NCBI RefSeq assembly: GCF_021213805.1
Contig: NZ_JAJQJI010000004.1
Coordinates: 310,001-374,000, forward strand
DNA from: Mycobacterium sp. MYCO198283
GTDB taxonomy: Bacteria; Actinomycetota; Actinomycetes; Mycobacteriales; Mycobacteriaceae
Direction: 5' to 3'
Length of the DNA stretch: 64,000 nt
Shown here: piece by piece, positions 1 through 10,562 of the stretch
How the letters are laid out: every line of letters begins with the position of its first letter
Position numbering within the stretch: position 1 is the first letter of the stretch
The notes under the pieces: model-generated
Told to the model about the DNA's origin: nothing
The model's input: only the letters and a program-made list of their open reading frames with translations
Database searches by the model: none
Program-made: the position numbers and the translations under genes

Positions 1-1379
1 GCACCGTGCGGCAGCCGCTTGATGATGCCCGTCTCGATGCCGTGCTCCAGCACCTCGCGATCGCTGCGCTGCAGCGAGATCGCCCAGCGGTAGGCGACGA
101 AGTAGACGATCGCCGGCAAGACCACCAGCCCGATGCGGGCGATCCACGTCGTCGCGTTCAGCGAGATGTGGAACTTCAGCGCAATGATGTCGTTCATGCA
201 GGCGAACGTCAGCAAGATGTAGATGCTGATCGCCATCGCGCCGACCGCGGTGCGCACCGGGGCGTCACGGGGCCGCTGCAGCAGGTTGTGGTGGGCGTCG
301 TCCCCGGTCAGCCGCCGCTCGATGAACGGGTAGATCGTCAGCAGGCCCAGGATGAGACCCATGAGGAGGGCGATCCACACCGGCTGCGGGATGGTGTAGT
401 TGCCGATGTAGAACTCCCACGGCGGCCAGATGCGGATGAGGCCGTCGGTCCACATCATGTAGAAGTCGGGCTGGCTCCCGGCAGAGACCTGCGACGGCTT
501 GTACGGGCCCAGCACCCAGATGGGGTTGATCTGCAGCAGTCCGCCCATCAGGCCGAGGATGCCGACCGTCATGGCGAAGAACGCGCCCGACTTCACCGCG
601 AACACCGGCATGACGCGCACGCCGACGACGTTGGTCTCGGTGCGGCCCGGCCCGGGGAACTGGGTGTGCTTCTGGAACCACACCATCGCCAGGTGCACGC
701 CGATCAGCGCCAGGATGATGCCGGGGAACAGCAGGATGTGGATGGCGTAGAGCCGGGGGATGAGGATGTCGCCCGGGAAGTCGCCGCCGAACAGCGCCCA
801 GTGCATCCAGGTGCCGACCACGGGGATGCCCATCGTGATGCCCGACAGCGCTGCCCGGATGCCGGTGCCCGACAGCAGGTCGTCCGGCAGCGAGTAGCCG
901 AAGAAGCCTTCGAACATCGCCAGGATCAACAGCAGCGACCCGATGACCCAGTTCGCCTCGCGCGGACGCCGGAAGGCACCGGTGAAGAAGATGCGCGCCA
1001 GGTGCACCATGATCGACGCCGCGAACAGCAGCGCCGCCCAGTGGTGGACCTGCCGGACGAACAGCCCGCCGCGGACCTCGAAGCTGATGTCCAGCGCCGT
1101 CTCGTAGGCACGCGACATCGAGACGCCACGCAGCGGCTGGTACACGCCGTCGTAGACGACTTCCTGCATCGACGGGTCGAAGAACAGGGTGAGGTACACG
1201 CCGGTGAGCAACAGCACGATGAAGCTGTAGAGCGCGATCTCACCCAGCAGGAACGACCAATGGGTCGGGAAGACCTTGTTCAGCTGGCGGCGCACCGCAG
1301 CCGACGGGTGATACCGCGAGTCGATGTCGTCGCCCTGCTTCGCGGCGAGGGCGGCCAGTCTCGAGGTTTGTGGACTCAT
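1..1379 (-). CDS. qcrB: Cytochrome bc1 (menaquinol:cytochrome c reductase) cytochrome b subunit, 3' end outside the window
   Basis: Membrane b-type cytochrome of the mycobacterial bcc:aa3 supercomplex. It oxidises menaquinol and passes electrons to the Rieske protein and to cytochrome cc. About 459 codons are present from an ATG at 1379-1377; the C-terminus lies before base 1. The protein starts [15 protein letters not shown]. Several hydrophobic helices carry the haem histidines ([10 protein letters not shown] and, later, IHILLFPG with GVHLAMVW). A PDFY motif stands where canonical cytochrome b has PEWY, as in actinobacteria. Its ATG overlaps the qcrA stop by 4 bp (ATGA), so it is the last visible gene of ctaE-qcrC-qcrA-qcrB. 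The family call is secure. Confidence 0.96.
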   Translation of the reverse strand, partial: MSPQTSRLAALAAKQGDDIDSRYHPSAAVRRQLNKVFPTHWSFLLGEIALYSFIVLLLTGVYLTLFFDPSMQEVVYDGVYQPLRGVSMSRAYETALDISFEVRGGLFVRQVHHWAALLFAASIMVHLARIFFTGAFRRPREANWVIGSLLLILAMFEGFFGYSLPDDLLSGTGIRAALSGITMGIPVVGTWMHWALFGGDFPGDILIPRLYAIHILLFPGIILALIGVHLAMVWFQKHTQFPGPGRTETNVVGVRVMPVFAVKSGAFFAMTVGILGLMGGLLQINPIWVLGPYKPSQVSAGSQPDFYMMWTDGLIRIWPPWEFYIGNYTIPQPVWIALLMGLILGLLTIYPFIERRLTGDDAHHNLLQRPRDAPVRTAVGAMAISIYILLTFACMNDIIALKFHISLNATTWIARIGLVVLPAIVYFVAYRWAISLQRSDREVLEHGIETGIIKRLPHG

Positions 1380-2617
1380 GTCGTCTTCCGTTCCCAGAAT
1401 GCGGGTCCCACGGGTTCGATGAAGTTGCCGTTGGCAACAAGATACCCGTCCTGATCGACGGTGATCGGCAGCTGCGCCAGGGCGCGGGCGGCCGGACCGA
1501 ATATGGGCCTGGCGTATTCCAGCGCGTCGAACTGCGACTGGTGGCACGGGCACAGGATGCGGTAGGTCTGCTGCTCGAACAGCGACGCCGGGCAGCCCAG
1601 GTGGGAGCAGATCTTGGTGTAGGCGAAGAACTCGCCGTAGTTGAAGCTCTCCTGCCCCGCCCGCTTGACGACGCGGTCCATGTCCGACGGCCGCAGGCGG
1701 ATGAGCATCACCGGGTTGCGCACACCCATCGTGATCTCTTCGAGGTGGTGGTGCGACTCGACCGTCGTGCCGTCGCCGTCGGATTCACGCCACGGATAGA
1801 CGGTCTCCATGCCGCCGGCGTCGAGGTCCTCGGGCCGCATCTTCACGAACGGCGACGACCCGGGGGATCCGGTGGCGCGCGCCAGGAAGATGGTCTCGCC
1901 CTCGTAGCGCGGCGTCCAGCCCGAGGTCCACAGCACGGCTTCCTTGCCGTTGGCGGTGGGCACCACCGGCTTCCACGGGTTCTTGATCAATCCGCCCACG
2001 AAGGCGACCAGCGTGCCGAGCCCGAAGGCGCCCAGGCCGATCCCGAGCGTCGCGCCGATCATCTTGCGACGCTTGATGGTCGAGCCCTCGAGGGACTCGC
2101 CGAGCATCGCGACGATGGTCTTGCGGTGGATCTCGGGCGACCGGCCGTCGTGGCGGTCCTGGATCGAGATCTCCTCGGGAATGAACTTCTTCTGGTACTG
2201 CACGGCACCGATGCCGATCGCGAGGATCGACAGCCCGAAGAACAGTCCGTAGAGCGGCGTCGCCAGGCTGTAGACGAACTCGCCCGAGGAGCCGAAGGGC
2301 TGGTACTCCCACGGCCAGAACAGGAACACCACGAGCAGGGCGAGCCCGGCGAGGCCACCGATCATCAGCCACAGCGCCACCTGGCGCTCGGCGCGCTTCT
2401 CGGCCTTGGTGCCCTCGACGGGCCACCGCGGCTCCTTGAAGACGGTCTGCACGCCGTCGAGCCGGCCGCCGAGCTCCACGAGCTCCTCGCGCGTCATCTG
2501 CGCCAGCTCGGCGTCGGTCGGCTGATCGGGCACGCCCGCCTGGCCGGGCGCGTCGGTGCCCTTGGGGGTGTGCTGCGGGTCGGTGCCCGGGGTGTGCTGC
2601 GGTCCGCCGCTGGTCAT
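1376..2617 (-). CDS. qcrA: Rieske iron-sulfur subunit of the cytochrome bc1 complex
   Basis: About 413 residues. It carries electrons from menaquinol to cytochrome cc in the bcc complex. A long cytoplasmic N-terminal part is followed by three hydrophobic segments (near [32 protein letters not shown] and [17 protein letters not shown]), the actinobacterial architecture. The C-terminal Rieske fold has the 2Fe-2S ligand boxes CSHLGC and [10 protein letters not shown] chose the ATG at 2617 (MTSGGPQ...) because it overlaps the qcrC stop as ATGA; an upstream in-frame start would run into qcrC. Its stop in turn overlaps the qcrB start. Confidence 0.96.
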   Translation of the reverse strand: MTSGGPQHTPGTDPQHTPKGTDAPGQAGVPDQPTDAELAQMTREELVELGGRLDGVQTVFKEPRWPVEGTKAEKRAERQVALWLMIGGLAGLALLVVFLFWPWEYQPFGSSGEFVYSLATPLYGLFFGLSILAIGIGAVQYQKKFIPEEISIQDRHDGRSPEIHRKTIVAMLGESLEGSTIKRRKMIGATLGIGLGAFGLGTLVAFVGGLIKNPWKPVVPTANGKEAVLWTSGWTPRYEGETIFLARATGSPGSSPFVKMRPEDLDAGGMETVYPWRESDGDGTTVESHHHLEEITMGVRNPVMLIRLRPSDMDRVVKRAGQESFNYGEFFAYTKICSHLGCPASLFEQQTYRILCPCHQSQFDALEYARPIFGPAARALAQLPITVDQDGYLVANGNFIEPVGPAFWERKTT

Positions 2618-3483
2618 GATGCGCGTGCTCCGATCCACAACGCGGCCGCGATGATGCCCACCATGCCGATGATCCACGCGGCCATGCCCTCCGAGGTCGG
2701 CCCGAAACCACCGAGCCCGTAGCCGCCGGGATCCGGCGACTCGTTCGACATCCGGACGTAGGCGATGATGTCCTTCTTCTCCTCCGGGTCGAGCTGGCGA
2801 TTCGAGAACTTCGGCATGTTCTGCGGCCCGGTGAGCATCGCGGTGTAGATCTGCTGCGGGTTCGCGTCACCGAGGTAGGGCGCGTACTTGCCCGACGACA
2901 GCGCGCCGCCTTTGCCGGTGAAGTTGTGGCAGGACGCGCAGTTCAACCGGAACAGGTCGCCGCCGCGCGCCACGTCGTCACCGATCAGCGACTCCTGGGC
3001 GATGGTGCCGTCGGCGTTGCGGACCACCGTCGGGCCGCCGCCGTTGGCCTGCACGTAGGCGCCGAGCGCGTCGATCTGCGCCTCGTCGAAGTTCTCCGGC
3101 TTGTCCGGCGCCTGCGCCTCGCCGCGCATGGCGGGCATCCGGCCCGTCGACACCTGGAAGTACACGGCGGCCTCGCCGACACCGATGAGGCTCGGTCCGC
3201 GCCCGGCCACACCCTGCAGGTTGGCGCCGTGACACGTCACGCAGGAGGTGTCGAACAGCTGCTGGCCGGTGCGCAGCAGCGCGGAGTCGTTCTCGTCGGC
3301 CACCGCGACCTGCGGCGTCGGGGTGAACACCGCGGCCATGCCGCCGGCGAACGCCAACGCGATCAGCAGCAGCAGACCGCCGGTGAGGCGGCGCCGCAGC
3401 CGCCGGCGCGACCGGCTGCTGTCCTGCGAACCCGGACTGGACAAGCCCTTGCTCCCTTCACCGCCGACGCGACGGTTGCTCAT
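2614..3483 (-). CDS. qcrC: Dihaem cytochrome cc subunit of the bc1 complex
   Basis: A 289-residue membrane-anchored dihaem c-type cytochrome that bridges the bc1 core directly to the aa3 oxidase, replacing soluble cytochrome c. A basic N-terminus and a signal/anchor ([19 protein letters not shown]) precede two haem-c domains with CVTCHG and CASCHN boxes. A C-terminal helix ([16 protein letters not shown]) tethers it to the membrane. The ATG at 3483 overlaps the ctaE stop by 4 bp. Length and architecture match actinobacterial QcrC. Confidence 0.97.
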   Translation of the reverse strand: MSNRRVGGEGSKGLSSPGSQDSSRSRRRLRRRLTGGLLLLIALAFAGGMAAVFTPTPQVAVADENDSALLRTGQQLFDTSCVTCHGANLQGVAGRGPSLIGVGEAAVYFQVSTGRMPAMRGEAQAPDKPENFDEAQIDALGAYVQANGGGPTVVRNADGTIAQESLIGDDVARGGDLFRLNCASCHNFTGKGGALSSGKYAPYLGDANPQQIYTAMLTGPQNMPKFSNRQLDPEEKKDIIAYVRMSNESPDPGGYGLGGFGPTSEGMAAWIIGMVGIIAAALWIGARAS

Positions 3484-4091
3484 CGGACGAAGTAGATGGT
3501 CGCGAACAGCGCGATCCACACGATGTCGACGAAGTGCCAGTAGTACGAGACGACGATGGCCGCCGTCGCCTGGGCGGGGGTGAACTTGCTCATCCGGGTG
3601 CGCAGCAGCAGGTACACGAAGGCCACCAGGCCGCCGGTGACGTGCAGGCCGTGGAACCCGGTGGTCAGGTAGAAGACCGTGCCGTAGGCGGTGCTCGAGA
3701 TCGTGGTGCCGTCGTGGACCAGGTGCGAGTACTCGTACAGCTGGCCGCCGACGAAAAAGGCGCCCATCGCCAGGGTGACCAGGTACCAGCGGCGCAGCCC
3801 GAACACGTCGCCGCGCTCGGCCGCGAACACCCCCATCTGGCAGGTGAACGACGACGCGATGAGCACCAGCGTCACCGGCACGGCGAGCGCCAGGTTCAGT
3901 TCGGTGGGCGGCTGCGGCCACACCCCGCCGGCCTGCGACCGCGCGGTGAAGTACATCGCGAACAGCCCGGCGAAGAACATCAGCTCGCTCGACAGCCACA
4001 CGATGGTGCCGACACTGACCATGTTGGGACGGTTCAGCGAATGGATTCGCGACGTGATCGCGGTTCCCGAGGTCCCTACAGCACTCGTCAC
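3480..4091 (-). CDS. ctaE: Cytochrome c oxidase (aa3) subunit III
   Basis: A 203-residue membrane subunit of the aa3 terminal oxidase. Five hydrophobic helices are visible. Subunit III signatures include [17 protein letters not shown] near the N-terminus, the conserved glutamate of [17 protein letters not shown], and the terminal [20 protein letters not shown] chose a GTG start at 4091 (reads [11 protein letters not shown]...) because it gives the usual mycobacterial length. It is first in the ctaE-qcrCAB operon, so the promoter should lie in the gap of about 100 bp shared with divergent trpD. Confidence 0.96.
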   Translation of the reverse strand: MTSAVGTSGTAITSRIHSLNRPNMVSVGTIVWLSSELMFFAGLFAMYFTARSQAGGVWPQPPTELNLALAVPVTLVLIASSFTCQMGVFAAERGDVFGLRRWYLVTLAMGAFFVGGQLYEYSHLVHDGTTISSTAYGTVFYLTTGFHGLHVTGGLVAFVYLLLRTRMSKFTPAQATAAIVVSYYWHFVDIVWIALFATIYFVR

Positions 4092-4192
4092 ATCTAGAAG
4101 TATGACGCTTTGTAGTTGGTCGAAGCCACCCGGGGTCACGACTTCGTCACGCCGGATCTCGCGGGCGGGCGCGCGCGTGGCAGCATCGGCGC

Positions 4193-5263
4193 GTGCCCGA
4201 CATCTCCCCACGCCCCGAGGAACCCACCTGGCCGCAGGTCCTGGGCCGGCTGACCAGCGGCGTCGAGCTGCGCCCGGGCGAGGCGGCGTGGGCCATGGAC
4301 CAGGTGATGACCGGTGCCGCGACGCCGGCGCAGATCGCCGCGTTCGGCGTGGCGATGCGGATGAAGGTGCCGACCTCCGGCGAGGTGCGTGAGCTTGCCG
4401 ACACCATGCTCCGGCACGCCCGGCGGGTGCCGACCGATGTCATCGGCACCGCCACGGTCGACATCGTCGGCACCGGCGGCGACGGCGCCAACACCGTGAA
4501 CCTGTCGACCATGGCGTCGGTGGTGGTCGCGGCGGCCGGTGTGCCGGTGGTCAAGCACGGCAACCGCGCGGCGTCCTCGCTGTCCGGCGGCGCCGACACG
4601 CTGGAGGCGCTGGGCGTCCGGATCGACCTGTCGGCCGACGAGGTCGCGCGCAGCGTCACCGAGGTGGGCATCGGCTTCTGTTTCGCGCCGCAGTTCCATC
4701 CGTCGTACCGCTATGCGTCCGGCGTGCGCCGCGAGATCGGAATCCCGACGGTGTTCAATCTGCTCGGCCCGCTCACGAATCCGGCGTCGCCGCGCGCCGG
4801 CCTCATCGGCTGCGCGTTCGCCGACCTCGCCGAAGTAATGGCCGGGGTGTTCGCGGCGCGCGGCTCCAGCGTGCTGGTGGTCCACGGCGACGACGGCCTC
4901 GACGAGCTCACCACCACCACGACGAGCACGATCTGGCGGGTGCAGGGCGGCACGGTCGACCGGCTGACCTTCGACCCGGCGGCGTTCGGGTTCGCCCGCG
5001 CCCGCATCGAGGAGCTGGTCGGCGGCACCGCCGAGGCCAACGCCGCCGAGGCACGGTCGGTGTTCGCCGGCGACAAGGGCGCCGTGCGCGACGCCGTCCT
5101 GCTCAACGCCGCCGGTGCGATGGTGGCCCACGCGGGCCTAGCCAGCGACGCCAAGTGGCTGCCGGCCTGGGAGTCGGCGCTGCAGCGTGCCACCACGGCC
5201 ATCGACTCCGGAGCGGCCGAACAGCTGCTCTCGCGTTGGGTGCGGTTCACCCAGCAGCGCTGA
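4193..5263 (+). CDS. trpD: Anthranilate phosphoribosyltransferase
   Basis: A 356-residue cytosolic enzyme that transfers phosphoribosyl from PRPP to anthranilate, the second committed step of tryptophan synthesis. PRPP/Mg motifs are clear: [33 protein letters not shown] and the GDDGLDELT loop. A GTG at 4193 is the start. The gene stands apart from other trp genes, divergent from ctaE. Its last 126 bp overlap antisense with the 3' end of the convergent exonuclease gene. Confidence 0.96.
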   Translation: MPDISPRPEEPTWPQVLGRLTSGVELRPGEAAWAMDQVMTGAATPAQIAAFGVAMRMKVPTSGEVRELADTMLRHARRVPTDVIGTATVDIVGTGGDGANTVNLSTMASVVVAAAGVPVVKHGNRAASSLSGGADTLEALGVRIDLSADEVARSVTEVGIGFCFAPQFHPSYRYASGVRREIGIPTVFNLLGPLTNPASPRAGLIGCAFADLAEVMAGVFAARGSSVLVVHGDDGLDELTTTTTSTIWRVQGGTVDRLTFDPAAFGFARARIEELVGGTAEANAAEARSVFAGDKGAVRDAVLLNAAGAMVAHAGLASDAKWLPAWESALQRATTAIDSGAAEQLLSRWVRFTQQR

Positions 5264-6994
5264 GTCGTCGAGCTGCGCGGCGGCCAGCCGTGCCGATCGG
5301 GCGGCGGCCGCCCAGGCGGTCCACCGGCCGGCCGCCGCCAGCGGCGTGGCGTAGCCCGGTTCCGACCGGACGATGCGCACCCCGGGTTGCGCCAGCCACC
5401 GGGCGATCAGCGCCGTCTCCTCGACGAGCGCGCCACCCATCGGCGCGTCGGCCGGCAGCACGCGCTGTCCGGCCGCACACAGCGCGTCGACCACCGGCAT
5501 GGGCGGCACGCCGCGCCGGGCCGTCCCCGCGGCAGCCAGCTGGCCGTGCCGCACCACGGCGAGGTGCCAGCCGCCGCGGCCGTCGGGTGCGGCGGCCACC
5601 AGCTCGCCGACCGCGCACAGCGCCCGCAGCCGCTGCCCACGCCACAGCGCGTCGATGGCCGCGGCGGTGTGGTCGCGCAGCCGGGCGGCCGTCTCGTAGC
5701 GGCGGCGTTCCGCCAGCTCGGCCAGGTGGCGCACCGCCGCCGACAGCGGCGCCGCGGTGCGCCCGGCCATCAGGTCGCGTGCCAGCGCGGGTGCCGCCGC
5801 ATAGTCGTCGGCGCTGCAGCCGCGGGCGGCCGGGCAGGGCGACAGCTCACGTTCGGGGCAGGCGGGGCCGTGGACGGCGCGGCGGCCGAGCCGGGTGGTG
5901 CAGGTGCGCAGCCCGGTGAACCGAGCCAGCAGGTCGGCGGTCTCCACGGCATCCGCGCGCGCCCGGAAAGGGCCGATCACCTGGTCGTGGCGGGGGGTGC
6001 GGACCACCGAGAAGCGGGGGAAGGCCTCGTCGGTGAGGACGACCCACCACCAGCGGTGCGGGAACTTCGACCGCCGGTTGTACGGCGGCGCGTGCGCGGC
6101 CAGCAGCCGGAGCTCGCGCACCCCCGCCTCCAGCTCGTGCGCGCACTCGACGTGGTCGACGCCCTCGGCGAGCGCCACCATCTCCTTCATGCGGGTGCGC
6201 GGGTCGGCGCCGGTGAAGTACTGCCCGACGCGCCGCTTGAGGTCGACCGCGGTGCCGACGTACAGCACCTCCCCGCCCGGTCCGCGGAACAGGTAGACGC
6301 CGGGCCGGTGCGGAAGCCCGGCGGCCAGCACCTTCTTCTCGCGCTGCGCCGGGGTCGCGTCCGGGAGGTAGGCGGTCAGGTCGTTCAGCGTCGAGATGCC
6401 CTGGTTGCCCACCCGCTCGATGAGCGCGTGCAGGACGTCGACCGTGGCTCGCGCGTCGTCGAGCGCGCGGTGCGTCGGCTGGGTGGCGACGGCGAAGAGT
6501 TTCGCGAGCGCCGCGAGCCGGACGCTCGGCGCCTCCTCGCGCGACAGCACGCGCCGCGCGAGCTGCACCGTGCACAGCACCGGCGGCCGCGGCCAGCTGA
6601 TGTCGCAGCGCCGTGCCGCAGCCTTGAGGAAGCCGATGTCGAACCGGGCGTTGTGGGCGACGAGCACCGCGCCGCGGGAGAACTCGAGGAACGCCGGCAA
6701 GACGGCGTCGATGGTGGGCGCGTCGTGCACCATCGCCGACGTGATGCCGGTGAGCTGGACGATCTGCGGCGGGATGTCGCGCTGCGGGTCGACGAGCGTC
6801 GCGAGCTCGCCGAGCACCACCCCGCCGCGCACCTTGACGGCCCCGATCTCGGTGATGGCGTCGGCGCGGCCGGCCTCGCCGTTGGCGCGCCCGCCCGTCG
6901 TCTCCAGGTCGACCACCACGAAAGTCGTCTCCCGCAGCGACACCTCGGCGGCCGGATCGGCGTCGCCGAACGTCAGCTGCTGCGCGGTCGCCAT
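5138..6994 (-). CDS. DEDDh 3'-5' exonuclease fused to a UvrC-like GIY-YIG module (Rv2191-like)
   Basis: About 618 residues in two parts. Residues from about 20 to 185 form a DnaQ/epsilon-type exonuclease with DEDDh motifs [19 protein letters not shown] and HRALDDA. Residues from about 215 onward hold a GIY-YIG nuclease domain ([20 protein letters not shown]) and a cysteine-containing UvrC/Cho-like region. Actinobacteria carry this fusion; a DNA repair role is inferred from the domains. I chose ATG 6994 ([11 protein letters not shown]...); an alternative GTG lies 24 bp upstream. The 3' end runs 126 bp into trpD on the other strand. Confidence 0.85.
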   Translation of the reverse strand: MATAQQLTFGDADPAAEVSLRETTFVVVDLETTGGRANGEAGRADAITEIGAVKVRGGVVLGELATLVDPQRDIPPQIVQLTGITSAMVHDAPTIDAVLPAFLEFSRGAVLVAHNARFDIGFLKAAARRCDISWPRPPVLCTVQLARRVLSREEAPSVRLAALAKLFAVATQPTHRALDDARATVDVLHALIERVGNQGISTLNDLTAYLPDATPAQREKKVLAAGLPHRPGVYLFRGPGGEVLYVGTAVDLKRRVGQYFTGADPRTRMKEMVALAEGVDHVECAHELEAGVRELRLLAAHAPPYNRRSKFPHRWWWVVLTDEAFPRFSVVRTPRHDQVIGPFRARADAVETADLLARFTGLRTCTTRLGRRAVHGPACPERELSPCPAARGCSADDYAAAPALARDLMAGRTAAPLSAAVRHLAELAERRRYETAARLRDHTAAAIDALWRGQRLRALCAVGELVAAAPDGRGGWHLAVVRHGQLAAAGTARRGVPPMPVVDALCAAGQRVLPADAPMGGALVEETALIARWLAQPGVRIVRSEPGYATPLAAAGRWTAWAAAARSARLAAAQLDDSALLGEPHPTREQLFGRSGVDGRGGTLQRRLPGRQPLGVAG

Positions 6995-7105
6995 GGTGAG
7001 CACCGTAGGGACCCCCACCGACAGCCCGGCCGACTTGTCGGGACCCCGCGTTACCGTCCACCGCAGGAGCGGATCGCTCCAGACATTGGAGAGGACGGAC
7101 GCGGC

Positions 7106-7300
7106 GTGATCATCGACTGCAACGACTGTGCGGTGCGTGGACCGGCGTGCGACGACTGCGTCGTCAGCGTGCTGCTGGGGGTCCCGAAGACTTTGCGTGA
7201 CGACGAACGCGCGGCGCTCGAAGCGCTCGCGGAGGTCGGGCTGGCGCCACGCTTACGGCTCGTTCCTGTCCGTCGGCGGGCGGATCCCGGTGTAGCGTGA
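7106..7300 (+). CDS. Small cysteine-rich protein, function unknown
   Basis: A 64-residue reading frame from a GTG at 7106, reading [18 protein letters not shown] at the N-terminus. It has two CxxC pairs within the first 18 residues, then an amphipathic segment ([17 protein letters not shown]) and a basic tail. Two CxxC pairs so close suggest a small zinc knuckle or redox site; that is inference. It lies between the divergent exonuclease gene and the NlpC/P60 gene, 156 bp upstream of the latter. I know no function for it. Confidence 0.6.
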   Translation: MIIDCNDCAVRGPACDDCVVSVLLGVPKTLRDDERAALEALAEVGLAPRLRLVPVRRRADPGVA

Positions 7301-7360
7301 GTCACCGGTCAGCCGTTGTCCGGCCCGGGCGCCGCGAATCTGGTTAATTCCGCGCCGGTG

Positions 7361-7390
7361 TTGGACAAGGCCGATGCCATTTCGTAACCT
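7361..7390 (+). promoter_or_regulatory. Possible SigA-like promoter of the NlpC/P60 gene
   Basis: TTGGAC at 7361-7366 and TAACCT at 7385-7390 are separated by 18 bp, in the only A/T-richer stretch between the small cysteine-rich gene and the TTG start at 7457. This is visual matching to a -35/-10 pattern only. Confidence 0.3.
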
Positions 7391-7456
7391 ATCTGAGACC
7401 TTCGGCGGCACGGCCGGGTTCTCCAGAACCACCACGGCAGTAAGAGGATCAGAGTC

Positions 7457-8584
7457 TTGACTCCAGACCGCGCTCACTTGCTCACCCGCACCCTGCGGCG
7501 CAAGGCAATAGGTGTGGTCGGAACATTGGCGATGCTGGCGGCGATCCTCGGGGCGGGCGCCGCGAGCGTGGCGGCCGATCCTGCAGACGACGCGTTGGCA
7601 AAGCTCAACGAGCTGTCGCGGCAGGCCGAACAGACCACCGAGCTCATGCACACCGCCGAGCTGGACCTCGACAAGAAGCTCGCCGAGCAGAAGGCCGCGG
7701 AGGACCGCAGCGCCGCCGCCCGCGCCGAGCTCGACGAGGCGAAGGGTCAGCTGGCCACCTATCAGCGACGCGTCGACAAGCTCGCGGGCGCCATGTACAT
7801 GGGTGGTCGCACCGATGGCCTGAGCGCCATCATGACCGCCGACTCCCCGCAGCGTCTCATCGACGAATTGTCCGCCCAGGACGCCATGGGCACGCAGATG
7901 GTCGACCAGATGACCCGGTTCCGGGAACTGTCCGCCCGCGCGGCCGCGGCGGAGAAGACCACCGCCGAGTCCGCCGCCGCCGCGCGCACCGCCGCCGAGC
8001 AGGCCGCCGCGGTGCGTGCCGACGTACAGGGCAAGCAGAGCGAACTGCAGCGCAAGATTGCGATCGTGCGCGCGCAATACGAGGCGCTGACCCCGCAGCA
8101 GCGCACCGCGCTGGCCGAACCGGGCCCGCTGCCCGGCCCGCCACCGCCGCCGCCGGGCGACCCCGCCGTGCTGGCGGCCGCCCCGAACGCGGTGCCGCCG
8201 GGTGACCTGGCGCCGCCGCCGCCCACCGGTGGCGGTAGCCCCGCCGGCGCGATCGCGGTGCAGGCCGCGCTGACCCGGATCGGGTCGCCCTACTCGTGGG
8301 GTGGCTCCGGACCAGGCCAATTCGACTGCTCGGGGCTCGTCATGTGGTCGTTCCAGCAGGCCGGCATCAGCCTGCCGCACTCCAGCCAAGCGCTGGCCCG
8401 CGGCGGTCAGCCGGTCTCGATGGACCAGATCCAGCCCGGCGATGTCGTGAACTACTACTCGGACGCCTCCCACACCGCGATCTACATCGGTGACGGCATG
8501 ATGGTGCACGCCTCGACCTACGGCACACCGGTCAAGGTGGCGCCCGTCGCCAACGCGCCGATCTACAACATTCGCCGCTACTGA
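7457..8584 (+). CDS. Secreted NlpC/P60 peptidoglycan endopeptidase (Rv2190c-like)
   Basis: A 375-residue exported cell wall hydrolase expected to cut peptide stems of peptidoglycan. A basic N-terminus and hydrophobic signal segment (GVVGTLAMLAAILGAGAAS) are followed by a long coiled coil (about residues 40-210), a proline-rich linker (about 215-260) and a C-terminal NlpC/P60 domain. The catalytic cysteine lies in FDCSGLVMWSF and the histidine in DASHTAIYIGDG. The start is TTG at 7457, needed to include the signal peptide. The stop overlaps the probable start of the next gene. Confidence 0.92.
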   Translation: MTPDRAHLLTRTLRRKAIGVVGTLAMLAAILGAGAASVAADPADDALAKLNELSRQAEQTTELMHTAELDLDKKLAEQKAAEDRSAAARAELDEAKGQLATYQRRVDKLAGAMYMGGRTDGLSAIMTADSPQRLIDELSAQDAMGTQMVDQMTRFRELSARAAAAEKTTAESAAAARTAAEQAAAVRADVQGKQSELQRKIAIVRAQYEALTPQQRTALAEPGPLPGPPPPPPGDPAVLAAAPNAVPPGDLAPPPPTGGGSPAGAIAVQAALTRIGSPYSWGGSGPGQFDCSGLVMWSFQQAGISLPHSSQALARGGQPVSMDQIQPGDVVNYYSDASHTAIYIGDGMMVHASTYGTPVKVAPVANAPIYNIRRY

Positions 8585-9423
8585 GTCCGCCGCTCCTGCG
8601 CGTCACGCCCACCGCCCGGCGCGCCCGGCTGACCGCTGCGCTCGCCGGCGTCCTCGTGGCGCAGGCGGTGGTCGGCGCCGGCGTGGTGGCATCGGACGTC
8701 CGGCCGCCTGACCGGGTGACCGTGACCGCGGCACACACCGCCCGCATCACCGCGTCGGATCCCCGCGCCGTCGTGCTCGTCGGCCGCATCCGCGCGCAGT
8801 TCGATCCCGCCGTGGCCGCCGTCACCGCGTTCTGGGGTGCGGACTGGCCCCGCGAGGTCGCCATCGAGATCGCGGCGGACGACGCCGCCTTCGCCGCGTC
8901 GGCGGGCGGGCCGGTGTCGCGGTGGACCGGGGTCGCAGCCGTCACGCTGGCCGACCGCGTCGATCCCGTGGGCCGTGTCGCGACGGCGCGGCGAATCCTG
9001 TTCGCCCCCGGCGCGGCCGCGATGTCCGACACCGCGCTGCGCACCGTCCTGCGCCACGAGCTGTTCCACTACGCCGCCCGCGCCGACACCGCGGCCGACG
9101 CGCCGCAGTGGCTGACCGAAGGGGTGGCCGACTTCGTGGCGCGCGCCGACGAAGCGCGCGACGACGAGCCGACGGGTGACACGGCGCCGACGCTGCCCTC
9201 GGATGCGGAGCTCGCCGGCCCCGGTCGGTCCGCGGCCTACGACCGGGCCTGGCGGTTCGCATGCTTCGTCGCCGACCGGTACGGCCCGCCCGCGCTGCGG
9301 GCGCTGTACGTCCACATGGCCGGGCCGGCCCGGCAGCCGCTCGACGCCGCGGCCCGCGACGTGCTGCACACCGACGCCGCGGGACTGCAACGGCAATGGG
9401 CGCTCGCCGGAGCCTCGACGTGA
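8581..9423 (+). CDS. Exported zinc-metallopeptidase-like protein (Rv2189c-like)
   Basis: About 280 residues if started at CTG 8581, or 255 from GTG 8656. No ATG, GTG or TTG occurs in frame before 8656, yet the extra N-terminus (LSPPLLRVTPTARRARLTAA) supplies the basic part of a signal peptide, so I favour the CTG, which overlaps the upstream stop as CTGA. The motif RHELFHYAA is an HExxH zinc site and WLTEGVADF supplies a downstream glutamate, the gluzincin arrangement. Protease activity is inferred. The gene sits between an NlpC/P60 hydrolase and pimB', whose GTG overlaps its stop. Confidence 0.72.
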   Translation: MSPPLLRVTPTARRARLTAALAGVLVAQAVVGAGVVASDVRPPDRVTVTAAHTARITASDPRAVVLVGRIRAQFDPAVAAVTAFWGADWPREVAIEIAADDAAFAASAGGPVSRWTGVAAVTLADRVDPVGRVATARRILFAPGAAAMSDTALRTVLRHELFHYAARADTAADAPQWLTEGVADFVARADEARDDEPTGDTAPTLPSDAELAGPGRSAAYDRAWRFACFVADRYGPPALRALYVHMAGPARQPLDAAARDVLHTDAAGLQRQWALAGAST

Positions 9424-10562
9424 CGCGAATCCTGCTCGTCACCAACGACTTTCCGCCACGCCGCGGCGGCATCCAGTCCTACCTCGAGGCGCTCGTCGGC
9501 GAGCTGGAGCGCGCAGGCCGCCACACGCTGACGGTGTACGCCCCAGATTGGAAGGGCGCGCAGGCCTACGACCGCGCCGCGAGCGTCGAGATCGTCCGGC
9601 ATCCGGGCACGCTGATGGTGCCCGAACCCGGCGTCGACGCCCGCATGCGGCGCCTCGTCGCCGAGCGCGACGTCGAGACGGTCTGGTTCGGCGCCGCGGC
9701 TCCGCTGGCCCTGCTGGCGCCGCGGGCGCGGCGCGCCGGAGCCGCCCGGATCGTGGCCAGCACCCACGGCCACGAGGTCGGCTGGTCGATGCTCCCGGTG
9801 GCTCGTCGGGCATTGCGCCGCATCGGCGACCACACCGACGTCCTCACCTACGTCAGCCGCTACACCCGCAACCGGTTCGCCGCCGCCTTCGGGCCGCACG
9901 CCGCGCTGGAACACCTGCCGCCGGGCGTGGACACCGACCGCTTCGCACCCGACGCCGCGGCGCGCGCGGAGCTGCGGGCCCGTTACCGCCTGGGCGACCG
10001 TCCGCTCGTCGTGTGCATCTCGCGGCTGGTGCCGCGCAAGGGGCAGGACATGCTGATCCGCGCGCTGCCGGAGATCCGCCGCCGCGTGACCGGGGCGGCG
10101 CTGGTGATCGTCGGGGGCGGTCCGTACCTACCCACGCTGCGCAAGCTCGCGACGGGCGCGGGCGTCGCCGATCACGTCGTGTTCACCGGCGGCGTGCCGT
10201 CCGAGGAGCTGCCCGCCCACCACGCGATGGCCGACGTGTTCGCGATGCCGTGCCGCACCCGCGGCGCCGGGCTCGACGTCGAGGGCCTCGGCATCGTCTA
10301 CCTCGAGGCGTCCGCAACCGGTGTGCCGGTGGTCGCCGGACGGTCCGGCGGCGCCCCGGAGAGCGTCCGCGACGGTGTCACGGGCACCGTGGTCGACGGC
10401 CGCGCGGTACCGGCGATCGCCGCGGCGGTGTCAGAGCTGCTCGCCGATCCGGTGCGCGCCGCCGAGCTGGGAGCCGCCGGCCGGCGCTGGGTGAGCGAGC
10501 GCTGGCGGTGGGAACACCACGGCGCCCGGCTCGGGGAGCTGCTGGCCGCTCACTTCGAGTAG
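9420..10562 (+). CDS. pimB: GDP-mannose-dependent phosphatidylinositol mannosyltransferase PimB'
   Basis: A 380-residue GT4-family, GT-B fold enzyme adding the second mannose to phosphatidylinositol monomannoside, at the cytoplasmic face of the membrane. Visible motifs are the N-terminal [15 protein letters not shown], the STHGHEVGW region, a central [15 protein letters not shown], and the E-x7-E nucleotide-sugar motif in [19 protein letters not shown] at 9420 overlaps the previous stop (GTGA). The 3' end overlaps convergent fadD15 by 13 bp. Position matches Rv2188c. Confidence 0.93.
   Translation: MTRILLVTNDFPPRRGGIQSYLEALVGELERAGRHTLTVYAPDWKGAQAYDRAASVEIVRHPGTLMVPEPGVDARMRRLVAERDVETVWFGAAAPLALLAPRARRAGAARIVASTHGHEVGWSMLPVARRALRRIGDHTDVLTYVSRYTRNRFAAAFGPHAALEHLPPGVDTDRFAPDAAARAELRARYRLGDRPLVVCISRLVPRKGQDMLIRALPEIRRRVTGAALVIVGGGPYLPTLRKLATGAGVADHVVFTGGVPSEELPAHHAMADVFAMPCRTRGAGLDVEGLGIVYLEASATGVPVVAGRSGGAPESVRDGVTGTVVDGRAVPAIAAAVSELLADPVRAAELGAAGRRWVSERWRWEHHGARLGELLAAHFE

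Noticed and set aside
7301..7456. A c-di-AMP (ydaO) riboswitch before the NlpC/P60 gene, as found before some mycobacterial wall hydrolase genes
   Set aside because: I could not find the conserved core motifs of that riboswitch in this 156-bp leader.
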